From contig JAFUJB010000009.1 of NCBI GenBank assembly GCA_017473865.1, forward strand, positions 1 through 64,000: a DNA stretch of 64,000 bases, read 5' to 3'. Source of the DNA: Clostridia bacterium. Its GTDB lineage: Bacteria; Bacillota; Clostridia; Oscillospirales; CAG-272. The notes beneath the pieces were generated by a model that saw only the letters and a list, made by a program, of their open reading frames with translations, had not been told where the DNA came from and did not search any database. Numbering within the stretch: position 1 is the stretch's first letter; each line of letters starts with the position of its first letter. Below, piece after piece: positions 13,537 to 21,673 of this stretch. Both the position numbers and the translations under genes were made by a program.

Positions 13537-14157
13537 ATGGCAAAAGGCGATAAATTTTATTTTGAAAACTATAAGGATTGCGCAATGCTTGCAAAAAGTG
13601 CCGCTTCTTATCTTGTAGAATGTCTTGAAAACTATGATTCGGGTAGGCTTAAAGAAATGCTCGAAAAAATGCACACGTTTGAACATAGCGCAGATATGAA
13701 AAAGCACGAGATGAACGAAGCTCTTGCAAAGGCGTTTGTAACACCGGTCGATCGCGAAGACCTTGACCTTATGAGCCAGCAGCTTGACAACGTTCTTGAT
13801 TTGTTGGAAGAAGTATTGCAGAAACTCTATATATACGATATTAAAACTATTGAACCGGCTGGTATTGAATATGCCAAAAAGCTTGTAAGGGGCTGTGATT
13901 TGCTATGTTCAATTATGAGTGAATTTGAAAACTTTAAGAAATCCAAAAAGATTCGTTCGCTTATTATTGAATGTAATGACGTAGAAGAAGAATGTGATAA
14001 GCTGTATCTTGAATCTATGCGTGCGCTTACTGAAAATTCGACAGATACCTTGACAACTCTTTGCTGGTATAAAATATACGACCGTCTTGAAGCTTGTTCA
14101 GATGCTTGCGAGCACGTAAGTGATTGCGTTGGTTCTATTATTATGAAGAACACATAA
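13537..14157 (+). CDS. DUF47 (PhoU-like) protein, Pit accessory
   Basis: 206 aa from ATG 13537, with GAAAGG 10 nt upstream; the longer frame from 13450 overlaps the transporter and has no RBS. Helical protein with the DUF47 signature FVTPVDREDLDLMSQQLDNVLDLLEE at residues 67-92 and repeated acidic helix motifs resembling PhoU metal sites. Proteins of this family bind and probably gate PiT transporters on the cytoplasmic side. Directly downstream of pit. A diverged second DUF47-like protein is encoded at 37724-38245. Confidence 0.9.
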   Translation: MAKGDKFYFENYKDCAMLAKSAASYLVECLENYDSGRLKEMLEKMHTFEHSADMKKHEMNEALAKAFVTPVDREDLDLMSQQLDNVLDLLEEVLQKLYIYDIKTIEPAGIEYAKKLVRGCDLLCSIMSEFENFKKSKKIRSLIIECNDVEEECDKLYLESMRALTENSTDTLTTLCWYKIYDRLEACSDACEHVSDCVGSIIMKNT

Positions 14158-14211
14158 TATGTTTATATAACGCACATATGATAGCGTAAAACTGTTCGGA
14201 AAGGCGAGCTT

Positions 14212-14931
14212 ATGAACACGGTAAAAATTGAAAAGGGACACGTAAAAATGATTGCTCACAGAGGACTTTCGGGAATAGAAGCCGAAAATACCAATGCGGC
14301 ATTTATCGCGGCGGCAAACCGTTCTTATTACGGTATCGAGACCGATATACACAGAACCCTTGATAATAGATTCGTTGTATGCCACGACGACTCACTTAAC
14401 CGTGTTGCAGGTGTAAAAATTTCCGTCGAGTCAACACCGCTTTCTGTTCTTCAGGATGTCGTGCTCTTTGACAAGGACGGCAGTAAGGGAAGAGAAGACC
14501 TGAGGGTGAGCACCTTGGAAAACTATATTTCTATATGCAAGAAATACGGTAAACAATGTGTACTTGAGCTGAAATCCGATTTTACCAACCAAGAGATATC
14601 AGATATTGTAGGTATCATTAAAGATTACGGGTATTTGGAAAACGTTATTTTTATTTCTTTCAAGTATTCAAATTTGGTGAAGGTAAGAAGTATTAGACCA
14701 ACACAGCCGGTGCAGTTTCTTATCAAGGATTTTACCGATGAGATAATTGACAGACTGATTGCCGAAGGAATCGACGCTGACGTAAAATATACTTCTCTTA
14801 ACAAGGGTGTTATCGACTTGTTACACGAAAACGGACTTAAGGTAAACTGCTGGACGGTCGACAGTAAAGAGGCTGCCGAAACGCTTATAGGAATGGGCGT
14901 AGATTATATTACGACAAATATACTGGAATGA
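14212..14931 (+). CDS. glpQ: glycerophosphodiester phosphodiesterase
   Basis: 239 aa, cytoplasmic (no signal peptide). GDPD family TIM barrel with the conserved residues His16-Arg17 (AHRG), Glu25-Asn26, Glu43 and Asp45 (GIETDIHRT) and His58 (CHDDSLNR). C-terminal VNCWTVDSKEAAETLIGMGVDYITTN is also typical. It hydrolyses glycerophosphodiesters to an alcohol and glycerol 3-phosphate (or the 1-phosphate enantiomer, depending on substrate). The following gene is a glycerol-1-phosphate dehydrogenase, so the products may be linked. Start ATG 14212 follows GGAAAGGCGAG. A terminator hairpin lies at 14936. Confidence 0.92.
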   Translation: MNTVKIEKGHVKMIAHRGLSGIEAENTNAAFIAAANRSYYGIETDIHRTLDNRFVVCHDDSLNRVAGVKISVESTPLSVLQDVVLFDKDGSKGREDLRVSTLENYISICKKYGKQCVLELKSDFTNQEISDIVGIIKDYGYLENVIFISFKYSNLVKVRSIRPTQPVQFLIKDFTDEIIDRLIAEGIDADVKYTSLNKGVIDLLHENGLKVNCWTVDSKEAAETLIGMGVDYITTNILE

Positions 14932-14935
14932 AAAT

Positions 14936-14974
14936 ATGGCTACACGCAAGCGGAGACTGTGTGTAGCCATTATA
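14936..14974 (+). terminator. terminator after glpQ
   Basis: AATATGGCTACAC ... GTGTAGCCATTATATT, 12-13 bp stem with a 15-nt loop. Confidence 0.78.
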
Positions 14975-15062
14975 TTGTGAAAGTTTTTAAAGCCCTTGAA
15001 AAATATTTATACTTGTGATACAATTTTTTGTTGTTACAGAAACCTTGAAAGGAACGCATATT

Positions 15063-16328
15063 ATGTCTGAAATATTGAATATAATCGAGAAAATGTCGGG
15101 CGAGTGCAGTTCTTGCGGACTGCTTCATAAAACCACCATTCAGGATATACAGATAGCCCCCGGCCTTGTTAATTCGGTGGGGGAAATATTAAAGAAAAAC
15201 GATTTTCCCACAAAACTCCTTATGGTTGCCGATCAGAATACGCTGAAGGCAAGCGAGGGTATTGCAAAAAGCCTGTTTGGCTTTGAAACGATGATCAAGG
15301 TTTTCAATAATCTGCGCGTTACGGAAATGGAACACGTAGAAACACTTGAAAAGCTTATTTCCGATAAAGATATTGCTGTGTTGTCGGTAGGAACAGGCTC
15401 GGTTAACGATGCTTGCAGACTTGCGGCGGCAAGACAGAATAAAAAACTCTGTATTTTTGGGACTGCGCCCTCTATGGACGGGTTTGCTTCATACAGTTCA
15501 CCAATCGTTGCAAACGGTTTCAAGATGACCTATCCCGCAAAAAGCCCCGAGGTCATAATTGCTGATACGTATATACTTGCCAAGGCTCCGAGTGAGCTTA
15601 AATCGGCGGGATTCGGTGATATGATGGCAAAATATATCGGGCTTTGCGATTGGGAGATATCACACATACTTACGGGCGAAATATACTGCGAAAAGGTGGC
15701 AGAATTAACCCGTTCGGCAGTAGATGAGCTGATGGAAATGGCTGACAGAGTTACGTGCGAGGACGAAGAAACGGCAGGGAAGATATTTGAATCGTTGCTG
15801 AAAACGGGTCTTGGTATGAGCTTTATGCAAAATCCGCGCCCTGCAAGCGGTTCTGAGCATATAATCGCGCATCTGATTGAATGTGTTGAGCTTACCGAGG
15901 GTAAAATACCCAACTATCACGGAGAAGACGTGGGCATATGCACCCTTGAAATGATAAAATATTATAAGAGCTTTGAGGCGTTACAAAAGATTACCGCTCA
16001 GAAAGAACGTGTAGACTGGGAAGATGTGTTTGAGTTCTACGGACATATGAGAGACGACGTGGTTGCGATGAATTTTCCCGATAACGTAATCGACAAGGTG
16101 TCGCCCGAAAAGCTCGAAGAAAAATGGACGGATATTATAGAAGTAATCAAGAAAATACCGTCTTATGATAAGTGTCTGGAAGCTATGAAAAAGGCAGGCT
16201 GTAAGTTAAACGTCAGCGATATCGGCAAGGATGAGAAGTTGTTTAGGGATTGTATAAAGTATTCGCCCTATATGCGTAGAAGGCTGACTCTTCTGAGACT
16301 GTGCGGTATGATAAAAGAGGTTCAATAA
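15063..16328 (+). CDS. egsA: sn-glycerol-1-phosphate dehydrogenase (EgsA/AraM family)
   Basis: 421 aa from ATG 15063 (AAAGGAACG upstream); the frame is open back to 15015 without an RBS. Family hallmarks: VLSVGTGSVNDACRLAAARQN for NAD(P) binding, FGTAPSMDGFASYSSPIVANGFKMTYPAKSPEVIIAD, AGFGDMMAKYIGLCDWEISH with the metal-binding Asp region, and GSEHIIAHLIE with the metal-binding His. It interconverts dihydroxyacetone phosphate and sn-glycerol 1-phosphate with NAD(P)H. AraM proteins of this type occur in Firmicutes (Bacillus subtilis egsA/araM). The C-terminal extension from residue 330 is long. Own promoter likely near 15000, as a terminator separates it from glpQ. Confidence 0.9.
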   Translation: MSEILNIIEKMSGECSSCGLLHKTTIQDIQIAPGLVNSVGEILKKNDFPTKLLMVADQNTLKASEGIAKSLFGFETMIKVFNNLRVTEMEHVETLEKLISDKDIAVLSVGTGSVNDACRLAAARQNKKLCIFGTAPSMDGFASYSSPIVANGFKMTYPAKSPEVIIADTYILAKAPSELKSAGFGDMMAKYIGLCDWEISHILTGEIYCEKVAELTRSAVDELMEMADRVTCEDEETAGKIFESLLKTGLGMSFMQNPRPASGSEHIIAHLIECVELTEGKIPNYHGEDVGICTLEMIKYYKSFEALQKITAQKERVDWEDVFEFYGHMRDDVVAMNFPDNVIDKVSPEKLEEKWTDIIEVIKKIPSYDKCLEAMKKAGCKLNVSDIGKDEKLFRDCIKYSPYMRRRLTLLRLCGMIKEVQ

Positions 16329-16333
16329 TTAAA

Positions 16334-16412
16334 TAAGAGAGAGTGTGTGCTCTGCACACACTCTCTCTGTTGTATTCAATAAAAAGAGGGTGTATGGTCA
16401 AAGTCCACACAC
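16334..16412. terminator. converging terminators between egsA and the Ldh-type gene
   Basis: Two hairpins back to back: GAGAGAGTGTGTGC/GCACACACTCTCTC (about 16341-16368) for the plus-strand gene, and GAGGGTGTATGG/CCACACACCCTC (about 16386-16415) for the minus-strand gene. Confidence 0.85.
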
Positions 16413-16420
16413 CCTCAAAT

Positions 16421-17542
16421 TTATTTTTCCCAAGGGAACACGTACTGCGTAAGCTTAAGCTCGTCGCGTACTGCCGTGATCTCTTTTTGTACGGATTTGT
16501 TTATCGGCACACCGTCCTTACGTGCAAGTTTGATTTCGTACTCTTTTTCACCTGCAGTATATATTCTTTCAGCATCGGGGGCTTTTTTTGCGGCACGGAC
16601 ACTGCGGGAAATATCCCCCGCTTTTTTGCGCGCTATATCTTCACCCATAAAGTGATCTGTATCTATTGCTATAAACCAATGACCGAGGCTGTAATGGCGT
16701 CTGTTTCCGTTTTCGTCTCTTCCGCTCAGTGCCTTTCCGTATGCTCCGTCTTGAAGAATGGCTGACAAAAATTCAACAGCCAGTGCAAAGCCGTAGCCTT
16801 TATATCCGCCAAGCGACTCGCCTATTCCGCCGATAGTTGTAAGTGCCGCCGTTCTCTCGTTTATTCTTTTAAGTGCATCGCCCGCATTGCCTTCAACAGC
16901 AGAGCCGTCGTCGGCTACGATAGTGCCTTTCGGCACGTTCTTGCCAATGCGGTCGTAGTATTCGAGCTTGCCATTCTGCGTAATTGACGTAGCGCAGTCA
17001 AAGTTAAAGTCGAAAGGCTCGTCGGTAGGCACGCCGATAGTAAAAGGGTTAGTGCCGAACATACCCTCAACCCCGTTAGTGGGGGCAACGGTAGGACGTG
17101 CGTTAGTGCCGGTCATACCTATACAGCCTGCTTTTGTAGCCATCGAGGCATAATAACCTGCAATGCCGTAGTGGCAGGAATTGCGTACAACGACCATACC
17201 CATTCCGTATTCCTTTGCCTTTGCAATAGCCATATTCATAGCATTATAGCCGATTACCTGACCCATACCGTGATGACCGTCGATAACAGCGGTAGTAGGT
17301 GTTTCTTTTATAATCTCGAATTGCGTAAATGCGTTTTGAATACCCGCCTTGATTCTGTCAAGGTAAACAGGCTTAAAACGGTTTACTCCGTGTGATTCAA
17401 TACCTCTTTTATCTGCTTCAAGAAGAATATCGGCGCATATTTTTGCGTCTTCTACGGGAACGCCGTATCCGACGAAAGCGTCTATAACAAAGCTTGTAAT
17501 GGTTTCCCAATCCACAATCTCGGTCATATTGTCTTTTGTCAT
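16421..17542 (-). CDS. malate/L-lactate/ureidoglycolate-type dehydrogenase (Ldh_2 family)
   Basis: 373 aa. NAD(P)-dependent Ldh_2 fold, not the classical Rossmann lactate dehydrogenase. Conserved features: SHGVNRF near residue 50, the catalytic NSCHYGIAGYYA around residues 118-130, TGTNARPTVAPTNGVEGMFGTNPFTIGVPT, and GYKGYGFALAVEFLSAIL with the cofactor-binding region. The family reduces 2-oxo acids such as oxaloacetate, 2-oxoglutarate-type compounds or 2,3-diketogulonate. The substrate cannot be told from sequence. RBS AGGTAG lies 7-10 nt before the ATG on the minus strand. Monocistronic; the long space upstream holds the tRNA-Pro elements. Confidence 0.9.
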   Translation of the reverse strand: MTKDNMTEIVDWETITSFVIDAFVGYGVPVEDAKICADILLEADKRGIESHGVNRFKPVYLDRIKAGIQNAFTQFEIIKETPTTAVIDGHHGMGQVIGYNAMNMAIAKAKEYGMGMVVVRNSCHYGIAGYYASMATKAGCIGMTGTNARPTVAPTNGVEGMFGTNPFTIGVPTDEPFDFNFDCATSITQNGKLEYYDRIGKNVPKGTIVADDGSAVEGNAGDALKRINERTAALTTIGGIGESLGGYKGYGFALAVEFLSAILQDGAYGKALSGRDENGNRRHYSLGHWFIAIDTDHFMGEDIARKKAGDISRSVRAAKKAPDAERIYTAGEKEYEIKLARKDGVPINKSVQKEITAVRDELKLTQYVFPWEK

Positions 17543-17745
17543 TTATCTGCTACCTCCAAGGTTTTGTTCGTAATAACCACATTTTGAAAAACACGAAAAC
17601 GTGTTTAAATCTGTAATATTATATCATAAATAAACAAAACTTGCAATGGTTAGTAAAAAATATATAAAAGCAATGAGGGGAATTAGTTGGACGTAGCATA
17701 AAATAAATAATTGTGGAAAAATAAATGAAAAGTAACAATATAATC

Positions 17746-17993
17746 GTTGAACCAGCGCTGCCCTTCCTGAAACATTGGTCGAAATACGGCGCAAATCAAT
17801 AGATTTGCTTCGATTTCTCCCTGTTTCAGTTAATCCTCGGCGAAAAATAGTCCACCGGACTGTTTTTCGCTCTCGTCACCCTACCGCCCCAAACCGCTTA
17901 GTTAAACGAGAGGAAATGTTTTTTCAAAAACATTCCCTCGTATTATTTTGCGTAACATTGCGCGGTGGGGTGGTTTCAGCCGCTGGTTCACGC
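17746..17993 (-). repeat. tRNA-Pro-associated element B (ends are inverted tRNA-tail copies)
   Basis: Outer arms GAACCAGCGCTG (17749-17760) and CAGCCGCTGGTTCAC (17978-17992) are inverted copies of one another. Both match the T-arm text CCGCTGGTTCA of the adjacent tRNA-Pro. Inside are three hairpins: around 17785-17812, the motif AGTCCACCGGACT with arms GCGAAAAA/TTTTTCGC (17840-17870), and ACGAGAGGAAATGTTTTT / AAAAACATTCCCTCGT (17908-17942). No real ORF. The central AGTCC-(R)GG-ACT hairpin recurs in the tRNA-Leu element at 58826-58846. Confidence 0.72.
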
Positions 17994-18007
17994 ACAAACG
18001 CATAAAT

Positions 18008-18046
18008 CGAAAAAAGACGAATGAACGGATGTTCATTCGTCTTTTT
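18008..18046 (-). terminator. terminator T2 beside the tRNA-Pro tail copy
   Basis: AAAAAAGACGAATGAAC / GTTCATTCGTCTTTTTT, 17-bp perfect stem. On the minus strand it follows the copied tRNA-Pro 3' tail. Confidence 0.85.
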
Positions 18047-18078
18047 TGGTCTAAGTGACTGGACTTGAACCAGCGGCC
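18045..18078 (-). repeat. 34-nt copy of the tRNA-Pro 3' tail
   Basis: Identical over 34 nt to 18231-18264, that is the T arm, 3' acceptor strand and CCA of tRNA-Pro. The rest of the tRNA is absent. The copies are 186 nt apart and each is followed on the minus strand by its own terminator hairpin. The 150 nt between (18079-18230) contains further hairpins, including CTGTGCTCCGCACAG and the T1 terminator. Confidence 0.88.
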
Positions 18079-18190
18079 ACAACCGTGAACCCCCAAAGCT
18101 CGGCAAGCTCGCTTCGGGGAACCCCTTCACCACCCCTCTGTGCTCCGCACAGGGCGTGGTCTTGGACACTGCTTCAAAACCGTTCGCATA

Positions 18191-18231
18191 AATAAAATAT
18201 AGCCGAACGGAATCAATCCATTCGGCTATAT
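18191..18231 (-). terminator. terminator T1 after tRNA-Pro
   Basis: AAATATAGCCGAA(C/T)GG ... CC(A)TTCGGCTATATTT, about 14-bp stem immediately after the tRNA-Pro CCA on the minus strand. Confidence 0.82.
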
Positions 18232-18232
18232 T

Positions 18233-18308
18233 TGGTCTAAGTGACTGGACTTGAACCAGCGGCCTCTACCACCCCAAGGTAGCGCTCTCCCAGCTGAGCT
18301 ACACCTAG
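18233..18308 (-). tRNA. tRNA-Pro (GGG), CCA encoded
   Basis: Minus strand. Acceptor CTAGGTG/CACTTAG with one G-U, anticodon stem CTACC/GGTAG with loop TTGGGGT giving GGG, T arm CTGG-TTCAAGT-CCAG, CCA at 18233-18235. Confidence 0.96.
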
Positions 18309-18450
18309 TTACAGTTCGGTATTATAGCACATTGTTTCTAAATAGTCAAGTGTTTCGACAATTATTTTTTTATTTTTTTATATTCATTTTATTACTTGCT
18401 TTTTTACCACCTTTCTTAAACGCATTTTTTGTCGCAATATATGGTAATTG

Positions 18451-18479
18451 TTGACAAAACAACAAGTTGATGGTATAAT
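18451..18479 (+). promoter_or_regulatory. promoter of degV-fakA
   Basis: TTGACA (18451-18456), 17-nt spacer, TATAAT (18474-18479): consensus sigma-A promoter. Confidence 0.88.
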
Positions 18480-18539
18480 TAACAGTGTGTTTTGTGTAAA
18501 CAAAAGTGCACATTCTTTGATAAACGAAAGGAAACAAAA

Positions 18540-19406
18540 ATGAGCGAATATATTATTGTAACCGATTCGGCTTGTGATATTAAGCCCGAAATATTAAAAG
18601 AATGGGGAGTGCCCTTTGCAAGTCTGACTTTCAGATTTGACGGAAACGAAAAAGAATACTTGAATTATGATATGACATCATCCGATTTCTATCAGAAGAT
18701 GCGCGAGGGCGGCGTTGCAAAAACTGCCGCAGTAAATGTAGGTGCTTTTGAGCTTATGTTTGAAGAGTATCTTACTCAGGGAAAAGACGTTCTCTATCTC
18801 GGTTTTTCCTCGGGACTCAGCACAACGTATAATTCGGGCAGACTTGCCGCAGAACAGCTTAAAGAAAAATATCCCGAAAGAAAAATAATTGCAGTTGACA
18901 CGCTTTCTGCATCTGCAGGTTTTGGTCTTTTGCTCTATCTTACCCTCAAAAAGAAAAATGAAGGTGCAACCATTGAAGAGGCGGCTGAATTCGCAACCAA
19001 AGCAAGATTTAATCTTTGCCATTGGTTTACCGTTGACGACCTTATGTACCTCAAGCGCGGTGGAAGAATCAGCCCGACGGTAGCTTTCGTCGGCAACGTT
19101 CTCGGAATCAAGCCCGTATTACATATGGATAACGAAGGACACCTTATCAACGTATCAAAAGTACGCGGAAGAAGGACGGCTGTTCAGGCTCTGGCACAGA
19201 AATATGACGAGTTGGCTGTCGATACAAAATCGGGTACGCTCTTTATTTCGCACGGCGATTGCCTTGCGGATGCTGAGTATCTTGCTTCCATTATTAAAGA
19301 AAAGCACAACGTTGACGTTGAGATCATCACCGACGTTGGTCCCGTTATCGGTGCTCATACAGGCCCCGGCGTTCTCGCTTTCTTCTTCGTAGGTAACGAG
19401 AGATAA
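18540..19406 (+). CDS. DegV family fatty-acid-binding protein
   Basis: 288 aa from ATG 18540 with GAAAGGA 8 nt upstream. DegV/FakB fold: IVTDSACDI at residues 5-13 (phosphate-binding Ser/Asp), LGFSSGLSTTYNSGRLA, VDTLSASAGFGLL, DLMYLKRGGRISPTVAFVGNVLGIKPVL, and the C-terminal IGAHTGPGVLAFFFVG. FakB-type proteins hold a fatty acid whose carboxyl group is phosphorylated by FakA, to give acyl phosphate for phospholipid synthesis. The FakA-like kinase gene starts 40 nt downstream, so this is probably its FakB partner. Confidence 0.92.
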   Translation: MSEYIIVTDSACDIKPEILKEWGVPFASLTFRFDGNEKEYLNYDMTSSDFYQKMREGGVAKTAAVNVGAFELMFEEYLTQGKDVLYLGFSSGLSTTYNSGRLAAEQLKEKYPERKIIAVDTLSASAGFGLLLYLTLKKKNEGATIEEAAEFATKARFNLCHWFTVDDLMYLKRGGRISPTVAFVGNVLGIKPVLHMDNEGHLINVSKVRGRRTAVQALAQKYDELAVDTKSGTLFISHGDCLADAEYLASIIKEKHNVDVEIITDVGPVIGAHTGPGVLAFFFVGNER

Positions 19407-19446
19407 CAGACATTACACATAATACATATTATAAAAGGTATTGAAT

Positions 19447-21186
19447 ATGGCTAAGAAGACAAAAAATACAAAAAAGAGCTCCGACAGCAAAGATACAAAA
19501 TCGTTAGGCGGATTTTTGCTTAAAAAAATGGCGCTTGGCGGCGCGGCGCGGCTTCGCTCCAAGGCTGACGAGGTTAACAAACTTAACGTATTTCCCGTTC
19601 CCGACGGCGACACGGGCGATAATATGAGAATGACCATTGAAAGCGGTATTGCGGCGGTTGAAAATATGGATTCCGACGATATTGCCGCAGTAATGAAAGC
19701 CATTTCGCACGGTATGCTTCTGGGTGCGAGAGGAAACTCGGGTGTAATTCTTTCTCAGTTCTTTGCAGGGCTTTCAAAGGGACTTAAAAAGAACACAAAG
19801 GCTGACGTTGTTGCTATGGGAGAGGCCTTGCAGAAGGGCGTTGAACAGGCTTATGCATCGGTAATGAATCCCGCTGAAGGAACTATTCTTACCGTTGCCC
19901 GTGAATCTGTTGAATATGCGGTAAAACGTATTACCCCCAAAAGCACTATCAGAACTCTTTTCGGAGACCTTGTAAAAGAAATGTACGCTTCTCTTGAACG
20001 TACACCTGAAGCTTTGGCGGTTCTCAAGGAAGCAGGTGTCGTTGACAGCGGCGGCGCAGGACTTTTCTACATTATGGACGGTTTTAACCGTGTACTCAAC
20101 GGCGAACAGGTACAGTCGGATGAAACCGAAGAAAAGCCGAAAACGTCGACGGTTGACACTAGCTCGTTCGGCCCCGACAGTGTTATGGAATACGGTTATT
20201 GTACCGAGCTGCTTGTTCAGCTTATGAACTCAAAGACCGATCCCGAAAGCTTTGATATTGAGCCTTTGAAGGCGTTTCTCTGTGAGGTGGGCAATTCTGT
20301 CGTATGCTTTAAGACGGACAGCATCGTAAAGCTTCACGTCCATACTATGACGCCTGAAAAGGTGCTTGAATATTGTCGTGAATTTGGTGAATTCCTGACT
20401 ATCAAGATTGAAAATATGTCCGTTCAGCATACCGAAAACGCTGACAAAAAAGAAGATAAAGAAGATAAGAAAGATAAAGAGGAAAAGGCTGAAAAGGCTC
20501 ATGTTTCCCCCACACCCCTCAAAAAATACGGTATAGTTGCCGTAACAAACGGTGCGGGTATTGAAGGGCTTTTCAAAGATCTGGGAACAGACGAGATAGT
20601 TCAGGGAGGACAGACACAGAATCCCTCAACGAATGATTTTATTGATGCATTTGAGAAGGTGCCGGCAGAGCACATATTTGTTTTCCCCAACAATGGAAAT
20701 ATAATTATGGCGGCTCAGCAGGCGGCTGAAATATACAAGAATGCAAAAGTACACGTAATCCCGAGTAAAAATATAGGTATGGGTTACGTTGCGATCTCAT
20801 CTGCTGACTTTTCGAAAGACGACGTAGATACTGTAGTTGAAGAAATGAAGCAGGCTATGAGCAGAGTTACGACGGGATACATTTCTCCCTCGATAAGAAA
20901 TGCCGATATGAACGGTGTTCATATTAATAAGGGCGACACTATCGGCATAATTGAAAAAGAGATAGTAGTATCCGAGAATTCCCGTATGGACGCATCAAAG
21001 AAAATGGCATCTCTCTTGCTTGAAGACAACAGCAAATTTATGCTTACCATATTCTACGGTCAGGACTCTAACTTTGATGAATGTGCCGAGCTTGAAGCCT
21101 ATATGAAAGAAAACCATCCGTCAGCGGAAATATACTTTGTTGACGGCGGACAGGCGATCTATCCCTTTATATTTGTTGCAGAATAA
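19447..21186 (+). CDS. fakA: fatty acid kinase FakA-like (DAK2/YloV family)
   Basis: 579 aa from ATG 19447 (AAAAGG upstream). N-terminal DhaL/DAK2 domain with NVFPVPDGDTGDNM at residues 47-60 (Mg-ATP site aspartates) and GARGNSGVILSQF near residue 98. A middle domain contains the SxxxxxYGYCTELLVQ region and LHVHT. A highly charged Lys/Asp/Glu linker at about residues 335-355 leads to the C-terminal DegV-like domain. It phosphorylates FakB-bound fatty acids in the cytoplasm. The length is near the usual 550 aa; the extra comes from the N-terminal lysine-rich tail (about 20 residues) and the charged linker. Confidence 0.93.
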   Translation: MAKKTKNTKKSSDSKDTKSLGGFLLKKMALGGAARLRSKADEVNKLNVFPVPDGDTGDNMRMTIESGIAAVENMDSDDIAAVMKAISHGMLLGARGNSGVILSQFFAGLSKGLKKNTKADVVAMGEALQKGVEQAYASVMNPAEGTILTVARESVEYAVKRITPKSTIRTLFGDLVKEMYASLERTPEALAVLKEAGVVDSGGAGLFYIMDGFNRVLNGEQVQSDETEEKPKTSTVDTSSFGPDSVMEYGYCTELLVQLMNSKTDPESFDIEPLKAFLCEVGNSVVCFKTDSIVKLHVHTMTPEKVLEYCREFGEFLTIKIENMSVQHTENADKKEDKEDKKDKEEKAEKAHVSPTPLKKYGIVAVTNGAGIEGLFKDLGTDEIVQGGQTQNPSTNDFIDAFEKVPAEHIFVFPNNGNIIMAAQQAAEIYKNAKVHVIPSKNIGMGYVAISSADFSKDDVDTVVEEMKQAMSRVTTGYISPSIRNADMNGVHINKGDTIGIIEKEIVVSENSRMDASKKMASLLLEDNSKFMLTIFYGQDSNFDECAELEAYMKENHPSAEIYFVDGGQAIYPFIFVAE

Positions 21187-21214
21187 TTCTAAAAAAGAAT
21201 GGGATAAACGAAAT

Positions 21215-21673
21215 ATGGAAGAACGTTTTGAAATATTTACTGTTCTGATGGCAAAGATCAGACGGAATGTTCAAAGAATAAAGAACGAAGAGGTAGCAAA
21301 GTACGGGCTAAAAAGCACGCACGTGTCGTGTCTGTACTATTTGAGTAAATACGATTCGCTTACGGCGACAGAGCTGTGCGAGTATTGCTCGGAAGACAAA
21401 GCGGCGGTGTCGAGGTCTTTGCTTCAGCTTGAAAATAAGGGCTATATTGAATACAAAGATAATTCAAAAAAACGTTACAAGACTGAGATTTGTCTGACAG
21501 AATCGGGTAAGAAGATTGCCGCTGAAGTCGTTTGGAAAATAGATGAATATATTGAAAAAATCGGCGGAACTCTGCCTGAAAAAGACAGAATGATTTTTTA
21601 CAGAAGTCTGCGTATAATCAGCAGAAATCTCGAAAAAGTATGTAATTCATTTGATGGCGGAGAAGGGGAATAA
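21215..21673 (+). CDS. MarR-family transcriptional regulator
   Basis: 152 aa from ATG 21215. No strong RBS is visible; the start is chosen because the N-terminus MEERFEIFTVLMAKIRRNVQRI fits the dimerisation helix. Winged helix at about residues 42-105: LTATELCEYCSEDKAAVSRSLLQLENKGYIEYKD, then the wing KKRYKTEICLTESGKKIA. Its position after fakA and overlap-free junction with the HAD gene (stop TAA 21671-21673, next ATG 21674) place it in the degV-fakA operon. It could sense fatty acids or a HAD substrate, but no operator was identified. Confidence 0.88.
   Translation: MEERFEIFTVLMAKIRRNVQRIKNEEVAKYGLKSTHVSCLYYLSKYDSLTATELCEYCSEDKAAVSRSLLQLENKGYIEYKDNSKKRYKTEICLTESGKKIAAEVVWKIDEYIEKIGGTLPEKDRMIFYRSLRIISRNLEKVCNSFDGGEGE

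Noticed and set aside
17775..18169. Plus- and minus-strand frames of 60-80 codons between the Ldh-type gene and tRNA-Pro
   Set aside because: They lie in palindromic tRNA-derived elements and contain terminator stems; no RBS or protein character.
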